The notes under the pieces are model-generated. The model had not been told where the DNA came from and searched no databases. It saw nothing but the letters and a program-made list of their open reading frames with translations. This document shows, one piece after another, positions 39,401 through 47,614 of a stretch of 64,000 nt of DNA. Position numbers and translations under genes: made by a program. The DNA is from Monocercomonoides exilis (lineage: Eukaryota > Preaxostyla > Oxymonadida > Polymastigidae): assembly GCA_001643675.2 (NCBI GenBank), contig LSRY02000025.1, forward strand, positions 312,001-376,000. The letters run 5' to 3'. Within the stretch, counting starts at the first letter, position 1. Each line of letters starts with the position of its first letter.

Positions 39401-41633
39401 CTGAAACAACAAACACACTCGGACTGGAATCTCTTTCCGAGTTGTGATCAATTCCCACATGAAAGACTTCCAATTTCCCACTCGTTACTCTGAACAATGT
39501 TGTTGAAGACGGAGACAAAGATTTCGTCTCAATAATACTTCTTTCCTTTCCTTTCCCTGTCATTCTCATCTTCTTCGATTCAATGGATATTTCTGTCTCT
39601 TCATTGCAATGATTCCCTTCCAACAGAGTGATTGACAAGACTGCCTGCGTTGCACTCCAATTGACTGCAATGCCAATCGTTTGACATGCGGTTAACTCAT
39701 CTGTTCCACACAACTTGTCATCAACTCCTCCATCAGCAGCAACAAAACGATAAAGAATTCCATCCTTTAACCAATCCTTCTTTTCTGTGTTCTGGAATTC
39801 CCATTTCCCCAAATTTGAATAATCGTATGCATAACACATCCTCTGAATATCTGCATTCGTTGTATAGCATTCATAGAATGGATTTCCTTTGCTCAAATAC
39901 AGATTATGTGCATCAACATATTCTACGTCATGCCCATATGGATTGGTTGCATCCCTGCATTTGCATTCATGAAAGAAAAGGAAATAACAATAAATTTTGT
40001 CATAGGGAGCTGTTGTTTTATTCGGTTCCAGATACAATCCTCCTCCAAATGAAGTTGCTGAGCACGAAATATACCGAATTTCACTCATTTTGAATTTTGT
40101 TTCAGGAACAGTTTTACAAAACATTCCTCCGCCAAGTGTATTTGTGAGTGAGCATAAAGTGAAACTGCAATTAAACACGCACGTACTCTCTCCTCCTCCA
40201 TTTTCTATTTCAATGCAGTCAGATATAGAAACACAAAAACAATCAAGATAAAGACCTCCTCCATATTTAACAGCTGTACAATTCTGAAATTCACATCCAC
40301 AGATTTTTGTGCATGATGAAATTGAAAAAGCGAACAATCCTCCTCCGTGATGGTATTGTGCTGTACAATTTTCAAACACATTATTTTCTACATGAACAGA
40401 TTTGATTGAATGGCACATAATTCCACCCCCACGGCTGTATGCAAAACAATTATTAAACAGACAATGCAAAACTGAAAGTTCTCCATTTCCCTTGTTGTAC
40501 ATGAAAATAGCACCTCCACTCGAGATTCCATCTATGGAAGAATCGCTTGTTCCAATCGTCTTTGATCCATTCCACTCACACCAAATAAATGAATTTGCTC
40601 CATCGTCTGTTGTGTTTTGTCTCCCTGGTTTCAATGGGTTTTCTTTGCTTCCAATGAATTCAATATTTCTTGTCCTGCAACACTCAACGAACGAAGTGTT
40701 TGAAGCAGTCAGAGAAGCAAATGGGTTGTTCAGGGAAGGAACAATACCCCCATCATACGCATCACAAACTGATGAAAATGAGCAGTCATTCATCTGACTG
40801 GTGCATCCATATCCAAGAGTAAAAGGATCCACTCTGTGTGTTGAAACTGTTGAAATATTGGAGAAAAACGAATCTGTGAGTGAAACGCTCTCAACAAACG
40901 AAGAAGATAGAAATGGAGGAGAAGATATCTCGAATGATGAAAAATGTGACGAGCAAACAGAAACGTGACTGGAAGGCTGACTTTTTGATCCCCTCAATTT
41001 TGTGGAGAAAAGAGGAGACATTTGAGTTTGTTGTGCATTCCAAGATCGAAGTGTCAAGTTTGTTAGTTGAATTTGACTGAAACACAAATCAAATGGACTT
41101 TTTTCGCTTTTAACCTCAAAATAGCATCCAGAAATCATCGCAGCACTTTTTTCCCTCAAAGTTATTGAATTTGTGTTTCCATTTGCAAACATCCCCAAAT
41201 TCATGCAATGGACCGATGAATTTATCAGAATCATGTGACTCCTCATCTTGCTTTCTTCAATTCCTTCATACGCCTTCTTAACATTGCGCACATTTACACT
41301 TGATAAATCTCCTTCAGAAATGAAATTGTTTTTGTATGTGTTTGTTTTAGTGGATTCGATTCTGTTGTTTTGATTCTTTCTCCATTTTCCTTTCCGTCCC
41401 TCAGATTCTAAATATTCAAAACTATTCTCTTTGCACTGGGTGAAAGAATTAATTTCCAACACATTGCAACTATTTTCTACTTCTGTTGAAGTCGTCGAAC
41501 CACTTGCAGGAATAATTTGCAAAACATTCATTTCTGGAATAGCTTCAACTTTATCGTTTGCGGCATCTTCGAACAAGCAATGCCCGTAAATTATACTCCC
41601 CAAAATAGCAGAAATAACAACTGCTAAATTCAT
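33417..41633 (-). CDS. Giant surface protein: signal peptide, beta-helix-like ectodomain, one membrane span, cytoplasmic pseudokinase
   Basis: Single exon, 2738 residues. Signal peptide: MNLAVVISAILGSIIYGHC. The ectodomain (about 30-2260) is rich in GGGMF/GGGI turns and short V/I-rich strands typical of pectin-lyase or polymorphic-outer-membrane-protein beta-helices. It contains four spaced modules marked by CGTDELTACQTI (about 644), CGFEGFGCLTV (1004), CGYSEAPCSSI (1368) and CGAQSNPCESI (1774), most preceded by a GKDVF or GKNMF element. Membrane span: about 2268-2292 (LLIVIVLVVILLIVFVVSIV), then basic RWRKAKRR. The cytoplasmic part has an acidic/Ser linker and a kinase C-lobe remnant: LSPHIVLF where the catalytic loop should be, RWKAPELL at about 2583, VVFSIGMMLWECL. 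No glycine loop, HRD or DFG is visible, so phosphotransfer is unlikely and scaffolding or signalling is inferred. Many oxymonad surface proteins may share this design (memory, unsearched). Confidence 0.85.
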   Translation of the reverse strand: MNLAVVISAILGSIIYGHCLFEDAANDKVEAIPEMNVLQIIPASGSTTSTEVENSCNVLEINSFTQCKENSFEYLESEGRKGKWRKNQNNRIESTKTNTYKNNFISEGDLSSVNVRNVKKAYEGIEESKMRSHMILINSSVHCMNLGMFANGNTNSITLREKSAAMISGCYFEVKSEKSPFDLCFSQIQLTNLTLRSWNAQQTQMSPLFSTKLRGSKSQPSSHVSVCSSHFSSFEISSPPFLSSSFVESVSLTDSFFSNISTVSTHRVDPFTLGYGCTSQMNDCSFSSVCDAYDGGIVPSLNNPFASLTASNTSFVECCRTRNIEFIGSKENPLKPGRQNTTDDGANSFIWCEWNGSKTIGTSDSSIDGISSGGAIFMYNKGNGELSVLHCLFNNCFAYSRGGGIMCHSIKSVHVENNVFENCTAQYHHGGGLFAFSISSCTKICGCEFQNCTAVKYGGGLYLDCFCVSISDCIEIENGGGESTCVFNCSFTLCSLTNTLGGGMFCKTVPETKFKMSEIRYISCSATSFGGGLYLEPNKTTAPYDKIYCYFLFFHECKCRDATNPYGHDVEYVDAHNLYLSKGNPFYECYTTNADIQRMCYAYDYSNLGKWEFQNTEKKDWLKDGILYRFVAADGGVDDKLCGTDELTACQTIGIAVNWSATQAVLSITLLEGNHCNEETEISIESKKMRMTGKGKERSIIETKSLSPSSTTLFRVTSGKLEVFHVGIDHNSERDSSPSVFVVSDMSGTLSLEDVLISSSVVETKIMTSSVLIVKLSQLAMTDVEIKNMKVSQPLFAEPSPTEDVSDESFLSNVTVRNVNLTEGDGVVVAKSVNGDETFVVSNTTIEQCACENGNGGGIYVCLQGNGEVAMNGSSVADGCKSENNGGNGGRGGGMFVLMESGECGLTIGENVEFSKVNENEAEYGKDVFLSCGSGVFLESKVNASSFAFFDTRAIPSDVFQLSGSENGDESGVIPLFVYLCTMGTNVIVDGSGGNGMDHGHCGFEGFGCLTVDYCVNSRLSESSKEIEVISSSSINDEIEISSFDVSISGRIVLSSSEGERMKVNVSDGGSATQDCLVGCSSSLTMRRLSFVVKGQMNSRRSAFIHSTSTLNVTNCSVSFESGAMTDGKIGCNVINIEGGELIMNGFVMESSLIMNGKSPITMTAGVKLEIMNSRVSGVEITGVNGGCLNVEMNEEGGSVKIEECNFSSRCSGGSVMKGGGMMISVGKGGSLEMKNVNFSGCEVPSEDVENGGRGIGGGMFVELPEEFELFVLEGMEFEGCNAWKGKNMFVSGWDLREIVNKEHLKWEMNDEELDLLDELCGWERKTIGEEGYVIPLVVYLWNNWSGNGFVSKEKGGDFSGCGYSEAPCSSIDHLKSLRYEPLGEGESHIKIVGSGLLEKGISFLSSSSSSKTSIVSIEGEKEGTNLKVSEEGRNEGEGGEGGGMISSNVVASFTNLTFSLPNELGGHSSLIHSTSSSATSLSIMRCSFVCEDSTKETKYSLVIADGGSVVIEDVSLSQFNLAKGFLEFAPEVEVIDVMNVSASNTTISGRSLISLSQPSATNMLINKARENTKQRVRVNSSSFVNITCLENRASVMSVGSFSSGMECVIEGCVLTKCMSERSTEGGGMKMMMKRGESEVKVSGCSFGMCVCSTGNGRGGGMMIDALDPNGECSNTEKPPLELRLENIRFMMNDAFVGKDVFIRCDSIESQLNERLFGLDFSQEALKGEKSMCGSDGEGKVDVDLIPLITFYYSSQVFVCVNGSDSRQCGAQSNPCESIGNAVQHIERSVVNTILIDGEGMMGEGCVIGDVRMVSIRREKATIHFCGKMEGRGEERSVMVFVNECVVERCQFVFGEGFEGVEESVLKENDGRLEISECIFSSSTMDLVMKNMILDVESGEVKMSETLFSGIHSAVPLLSFCGESCVSIAETRISNIECDGEVVQVGGKAKAEMKEVKFENMSVASEGSVMKMDGAERGLSVLNCSFAKCRSTNKRGRMMRICECVNVRIGSCLFDGEEGEEGEEREGKDGNEDNGRGEEICRWDRSVVDVVKSSVLMKDTTITNSAEGGITMSGGNVIIEKGEFIDNNPSIEGYPSLRRNIICSDSGTLNVMSLKGGDGVLPNTSLWMLNEGCSFEGIVSERDSSFFIPVLESVEAKESTDRLKLTFKGLLLVPCNLSFSVVKRKGEEKEIEKHDFDSNGFLSEREVEGSVAKDLLSSCDDKTEVSVHILFGDAESPSSTHPFILKNRSESDPKGDERIVESGKEGKSYWLLIVIVLVVILLIVFVVSIVLAVRWRKAKRRTKELEVIVNDTVKKDPKAFEMVTMEMSPEAQWRRAEREAERKNDERMKKRINGKEMVHSESEEHLLSESGSTEYILGKDSDKIPDWALEKEEEEEIRKRSPSPSISSNSTADTSDTESTFVRGEDLCPTTSSMSNLVDAMACSSPHEKLIVDLRDSLFMLLHGRNEKKEMAIGSLNEREQTAAQVLFWVANLALHSFDEMENPLQSLTNLSPHIVLFSEHMVICIVMHSDFLSSDDDSDSSSIFSSTVVTSTSDNDDDEDSLPSSAFEDEDDVFKKECLRWKAPELLINKKMGATKESVVFSIGMMLWECLTLQIPFGEYDADTAGQKITFGERPSRKMIAGRGMDEVVGSCWEEEASKRMGLFEVKKELFSHFPANAVVMTASDAIAYAESSESDTDDEKERKVIQSTTNTATTTSSTASSTAKQTSKTGEYGKRE

Positions 41634-42556
41634 TTTGATGCTGAAAATTCGATTATCTTTTTCTCAAATTTGAAACGTGTTATTATGGGTTATATTTGAT
41701 CTTCTGAAATAACTCAACTCCATTCAAAATCTGATGCATACGTCTCATAACCTTCATAAAATGGAGACAAAAATTTCATGTTTCAAAATGTCATTTCATC
41801 TTTATTTATTTTTTTTTTTTAACAATTTTGTTCTTTTTATTTATCAAATCTCGTTGATTTGGTCTTTATATTTATGTAATTTTATGGCAAATCGTTCAAT
41901 GGATGATCTTTGTTGTTCATTTTCTCAAAGTTCATTGTATTTTATTTATTTTCAATAAAAAAAACAAATTTTATGAATGTCATTTTTTTCGAATTCCATT
42001 CTTTTGAGTGCATATTTTTCAAAATTTGAGAAAAAGAAAAATCAAATGAAATTCAAAAAATATGTTGTGAACTACCAATGGTTTTCTTCACAAAAATAAG
42101 AACACACAAAATGTCTTTTCAAAAAATGCAGTTCTTTCGAATGGCTTTCAACAGAATAAAAACGATAGAAAGCAAAAGTCCAATAAAATTTTAAGAAGCC
42201 TACAAAAAATATCCTTTAAAAATGAAATAACAATCAGCATTCAAAAAGAAATAAATTGCATTAAAAAAAGCACATATTACAGTTGTTGAAAACCATCAGA
42301 AAACATTCGTTTCTATTCACACCATCTAACTTCTCAGATATTTGCAGCAGTTGATCAATTCAAAAAAGAAAGAAAGAAAGAAATCAAAATAAATACAAAG
42401 TTCATTCATGAAGATCTCCCAACGATATAAACACAACATTTTTGTTCGCTTTTCCTTTCATTTCTTTGTTCCTTTCTGTTCTGCCCAATCAAACTCTTCT
42501 GCTTGTTCTTTAATAGAAGGAACAAGAACAAGCAGATAATCATCCTTGTTTCACAG
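41634..42556. other. AT-rich intergenic DNA
   Basis: Upstream of the pseudokinase receptor gene. No gene supported. Confidence 0.5.
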
Positions 42557-43033
42557 CTAGCACACTTTTCTTGCTGTTCTTTGGCATTGCAGCAGGTGCA
42601 GAAGAGAGCAGAGAGACACATTCACTGGCGAGTGCTTCATAAACAGATTAAACTGGAAACAAATGTTGCATTTAAATAAAAACGAATAGGTTTATTAATC
42701 TTTAATAATAATATTGAAAAGAATGATTTCTCTCTCAAACATACGAAGAATCCAACTCTCTGCAGCTGATCACAAAACATCAACAGGCTGCACTCATTTG
42801 TCTGCTGTGAAATACAGCTCAGCTGATGCCAATGGATTTTTTGCTTTCCTTTGACACATTTTGCAACCAGTGTCCATTCATCGATGTTGAAGAGAGGTCT
42901 GCCTGGGTGCTTGCTCATGAAGACAATGAGAGAGATAAGCATCTCTTCAAAGATGTGATCAAAGTTGCGTGCAGAACGCCTATTCATGGGGGAGGTGTAA
43001 CTGGAAAGAGAAGAGGAAGAAGAAGAAGAAGAA

Positions 43034-43066
<33 letters not shown>

Positions 43067-43275
43067 GAGGAGGAGGAGGAAGAGGAAGAAGAAGAAGAAG
43101 ACGAAGAAGAAGAAGAGAAGAAGAAGAAGAAGAAGAAGAAGAAGATGGTGATGATGACGAAGAAGAGGAAGAGCATAAAGTGTGACAGAGCAGACTCTTT
43201 GCTTCAAGCAGCTCTATGAAAACAGGAAGGAATTCAAGGCAATGCAATTCTGTTGGAAGTTTCCTTTTCTCAATG
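42557..43275 (-). CDS. 3' part of an unidentified poly-serine protein, with an apparent frameshift in the serine repeat
   Basis: Exon 42745-43275 starts after acceptor GTGAAG and reads IEKRKLPTELHCLEFLPVFI, then a serine run. It then continues in another frame as SARNFDHIFEEMLISLIVFM and FNIDEWTLVAKCVKG up to QLQRVGFF. A donor GTATGT joins it in phase 0 to the last exon 42557-42634 (HSPVNVSLCSL ... RKVC, stop TAG). The change of frame falls inside a TCT/TTC microsatellite where one unit lacks a base, so slippage, an assembly error or a decayed gene would each explain it. The flanking peptides look genuinely protein-coding. The 5' exons were not resolved; they should lie between 43276 and 44900. 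No family recognised. Confidence 0.45.
43021..43146. repeat. GAA/GAT/GAG trinucleotide microsatellite
   Basis: A mixed array of GAA, GAT (about 10 in a row) and GAG units. On the minus strand it encodes serine, or leucine/histidine when shifted. Confidence 0.9.
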
Positions 43276-45223
43276 CTTCACCAACACCATATCAATAATA
43301 ATCTTTGGATGAGTAGCATCTTCCTTTTTTCCCCTGCTATTTCTTTTTTCTCTCCTCCGTTCTTTGTGACATAAGATGAACAAAGATCGAAATGAATGGA
43401 AATTGTCCTTGAGGATATTTTCCTTTCATTTTCTTTGTGAATGCCGCACAAGCCCATTGTTTGTGTGAAGATTAAGAATCAATCTGAAAAGAGTATTTCT
43501 TCAGAAAGTGTGTCTGCCCCTCTTCCTTATCTGAGCAGACAAAGAATATGAACCAATAATGTTTCAATGACAAATTTCCTCTGATCTGTCTCTTCTTTCT
43601 GATGGTATAAAAATGGTCATTTCTGCCTGTTTCTATTCGGCTGCAGGGAAACAACGTCTGTTTCAAGAGATTGCCTGCAATTCAATTCCCTTTGAATAAA
43701 TCTCTGTTCATCCAACAAGAAACGTGTATAGATGTTAATCTCGCTGCATTCTGTATTGTTGCACGACAGAATAATATCATTTTTGACAAAAGGCACCAAA
43801 AATTGGAGAAGGAGCCGATCTTCATTCTTCTCAAAGCCTGAAGAAGCATGAGTAGAATATATTGAGTTTCTCGTAAAAAAACTTCTTTCTATCGGCGTAT
43901 CCAACAGAAGAACACAGACAGGCAAAATAGACTTCTGTGAGAATGATTGTGGTTGTGGATGATGGATGTTAAATTACCAGCACAATCACAAACGTTGAAG
44001 TTTTTTGTTAAGAAAAAAGTCTGGTGAAGAATATGGCGCTGCAGATGATGCATTTTGAGAGAATCAGAAGAGAATTGACTAAAAAGGCAGAGGTTTATTC
44101 TGTTGGCAGCTCTGTTTTTTTGGGAGAAAAAAGAAAGAGTTGAGGAGACTCTTTTAGGGGGTATCCTTTCATGTTGATGTGCTCTTGAATAAAGATGTGG
44201 CTATCGAAGTTCGGAGAAGTATTTCTGGTCTGTTCAAAGAAGATTGAGTTGAAACATAAAGAAGTCTGGAACAACGAATCAGAACGCCTTTCGCTCTCTT
44301 CATGCCTTTGGAACAGCGTCTGAATTCTCTGATTTATAACTTCGGCTTTTTTTGTAAATTGAAGAAAGTGTTGTTTGTTCGCTTGCTTCATGAATGCTTT
44401 TCATGGTACAACTGTCTTTGTCCCATTTCCCGTCCATTTATCGCTCAATAGAAATAAAATGGCTTTTTTGCTGCAAAAGAGTTCGAAGAACCCCGAAGAA
44501 AAAGGTTACATCGATTATTGTTGCTGTTTCACCGATCATGAAATCTGATGTCTTAGCTCCTGGAGATGGCATTCACATATTCACATTGTTTGCCCATTTT
44601 ACGATGAAACCTATTTTCCATATCTTTCTGCCATTTGCACAATTTTTGTTTTGAAATCGTCAATCCGTTTTGACTTTTCCTTTTTCAATTCCTTCATCTT
44701 CATAAGCCCCACGAATCATATAAAATGAAAATGAAAGCGGTTCAAGAACACGGATAATATCAAATTCCAAGTGTACAAATATTCGGTTCCCTTGTCTCAA
44801 GACTTTATCCGCTTGGCAAAAAGAAGATAAATGGTTTTCTCTTTTCGTTGAATTTGGTTGTCTGAAAGATTTCATTCATTCTTCTTTCAATTTCAATTTC
44901 ATTGCATTAATTTTGTGCACCATCATTAAATCAATTAAAAGTCCAACTTATGAAACAAAACGTTTCAAAAATAATCAATGATTTCTCTTTATGATTTCCT
45001 GTTGGTTTGATCAAAGAGAAAGAAAAGATTTGCTTTTCGAGCATTTTCCAGAAAAGATTATTGGATTCGACGAACATTCTGTCTTTTTCGGTTTTCTTAT
45101 AAAGTTTAGCAATTTGTATTGTGTTGTTTCGTTTTTATTTTGCGAGACAAACAACGATGTTTGCATTTGTTGATTGTATTATTTGTTCAACTGGTGTTAT
45201 CTTATAAATATTCAGAATATGCA
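43276..45223. other. Region with fragmentary minus-strand coding signal
   Basis: Several minus-strand frames have protein-like composition but do not join into a model: 44660-44875 (QADKVLRQGNRIFVHLEF), 44095-44391 (AEVINQRIQTLFQRHEESER), 43617-43925 (FVKNDIILSCNNTECSEINI) and 43472-43666. GC content is visibly higher than in the AT-rich spacers. They may be 5' exons of the gene ending at 42557 or remains of an older gene. The last 300 bp before the paralogue at 45224 look like ordinary spacer. Confidence 0.35.
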
Positions 45224-46729
45224 ATGAGCAGAATAAGTCCAGTTAATTGCATTGAAGAAGCCGAGAAATACGAAGAAGAAGATGATGATGAAGAAGATTA
45301 TGATGAAAGCGTTTATGAAGAATTCAAGTCAGATCTTACTGAAAAGTTCACAAGTTTGTTGCTTCTTTTTTATTTAACAGACTTGCTATATCTCGTGATT
45401 TTTGTTATTTTAAAGAATTGTTTCATGAACTTGAATATTGCGCTGAAATTGAGCAAAAGCAAAAAATTGAAGAAATGAATAAATTAATGGAAGAAATGGA
45501 TAGAAATGAATTCTGTTTTATTTTGTCAGAAGAATTGTTCGAAGAAATTTACGGAATGATTGAAGAAAAGAAAATTGTTTTGGAAAATGCCATTTTTCTG
45601 ATGAAGCTTATTGGATTATGCATTTCTACAAAACATATGATTGGCTATTTTTATCAAGTTTCTGCACTGCAACACAGAATTGAACAGATGATAATAGAAG
45701 AGCACAAAAAGATGGATGGGGAAAATGAAAATCTTCTTATTGGCCTTTGCGAATGCTATCTTTTGTTTGGCAGCAGCATTTCTTCGGAATTACTTTCAAT
45801 TTGTGTACCCTGTCTTCTTAAAGCTGCTTTGAAGAAAGAGGAAAATGAGGAAACGAGAAACGATGTGGAAATGGCATTGCTGGCTTTGAGCTGTCTCGAA
45901 AACTTAATTGTTTGAATTTATATTTATTTATTTGTTGGTTTGTTTTTTTCAAAATTTAAAATAGAAAATTGAAAGAGGACTTTATCTGAATGAAACAAAA
46001 GAAATCATCAAACACCATCAGGAACATCGAAACCTCACTCGCCTTGCGAATCAGTCGATTTGGAGGTATTTCATAAACAGATTTTGTAGAGATAAAAGCT
46101 TGGAAGAAGTGATTGTGAACGAGATGCATTTTGGAAGAGAGGCAACAAGAGAACTGGAAGAATTATTGATGTGCATTGAATGGAAGAGAAAAGAAGTGGA
46201 ACGAGGAAAAGAAACGAAAGAAGAGGTTATTTTGACAAGATGGCTCAAAACATTGAGGCGTTGTTTTGACTCCTTCCGACTGTGGAGTGAAGAATACACT
46301 GAGCTTATCAAAAGTATTTTGAGAGTGTTTCGAGCAGCAAAGGATAATTACAAAGAGATAAGCGATACATGCATTTTGACCTTTGCCGGTGTTGCAAAGC
46401 ACAAATGCGTGAAAGTTGGTTACTTGTTGGAGAGTGGAATTGTTGATATTGCGTTGAAGGAGATTCAGCGGCAAACAATGAATGACTTGATGGCGTGTAC
46501 GTTTTTGGTGTTTTTTGAATTGGTTTCAGGGAAATTGAAAGGAAATATCGATAATAAAGCTGACGAAGTGAAGAGAAAGGCAACGAAAATGGAAATATTC
46601 GAAAAGATGGAAGAAGAAGGATATGAAGACACCATCACAAGCTTTCATGGAATATTTAATTTTATTAACAAACATGAAGAGGATAATGATGAATCGTGGA
46701 ATATTTCCGATTATTCTGTAAATGTTTGA
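45224..46729 (+). CDS. EEEGYED-family protein, paralogue 3
   Basis: Three exons: 45224-45353, 45416-45909, 45965-46729; 462 residues, phases consistent (both donors GTTTG). Exon 1 encodes MSRISPVNCIEEAEKYEEED and a run of acidic residues. The exon 1/2 junction gives EKFTKLFHELEYCAEIEQKQ. Exon 2 ends MALLALSC. Exon 3 contains IIKHHQEHRNLTRLANQSIW, NEMHFGREATRELEELLM, MEEEGYEDTITSFHGIFNF and ends ISDYSVNV, the C-terminus I consider typical of the family. This is the best-preserved copy and the most useful reference for its relatives in the window. All-helical, no recognised domain; function unknown. Confidence 0.85.
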
Positions 46730-47195
46730 GAAAATGAGATGTATTGAATTTTGTAAGTCATATTTTTTTTGTTATTTTTTTTTTTTTTTTGTTATTTAAC
46801 AAAACTTCAAATGAAAAATGCAATTTGATTGTTTTATTAAGTTTTATTTTATTTTATTTTATTTTATTTTATTTTATTTTATTTTATATTTTTAATCTCG
46901 TTTCATTTTGATAAAATAAAATAAACAATAGAAACAGAAAAAAAAAGACTGGGAATGCATTCTTTAAGAAATTGGTGAGCAGAATGTCATTTCTCGACCA
47001 CATGTGCTGACTTTCTGTTTCTCCTTCCAACGTGTTTCATCAAAAAATCATCAAGAATATGATATTTACAGCAAATAGTGAACGAGAAAGATAAAAGAAG
47101 ACTTCATTAGGAATGAAAAAGATGGAGAAATTCTCTTCTTGTTTGTTATTATTTCATGCTTAATGTTGAATAAAATAATAATTGAGATCTTCTGG
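46730..47195. other. Short spacer with pentamer repeat
   Basis: Between paralogue 3 and the dead copy, which face each other tail to tail. Holds (TTTTA)n at 46841-46886; otherwise nothing. Confidence 0.6.
46841..46886. repeat. (TTTTA)n microsatellite
   Basis: About nine TTTTA units. Confidence 0.95.
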
Positions 47196-47614
47196 TTATT
47201 CAAAGAAATTAGACTTTTCCAAATGTGATTCATAGAAGCTGAAAACAATATCTTCATATCCTTCTTCTTCCATCTTTTCGCGCAACTTTCGATACAACAT
47301 CACTTTCTGATTTTCTTTTTCATTTTCCTCTTTCGCCTTTCCTTTCAGCCAGCTCCAAGCAAACCAAATAAACGAAATCAAGCTATTTTTCTTTTCCTTT
47401 TTTCCGTTCAATATTCTCGAAAGATCACAAAAAATATGTGCATAATACTCCATCACACTATTAAGAATTGTTGGCTGATGCATTTCCTCCAAAATGAAAT
47501 CGACAGCCTCATCGCGCAGCACACAATCATCAGATTCTGCTTTTCTCAAAATAACGTTCACAAAAAGAAACAAGCAGCACACATGGACATTTCAATAATT
47601 GAACTTAGATGTTA

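Noticed and set aside
33484-39447. Plus-strand Ser/Pro/His-rich frames opposite the receptor gene
   Set aside because: They are shadow frames; the minus strand holds a single 2738-codon frame with signal peptide and membrane span.
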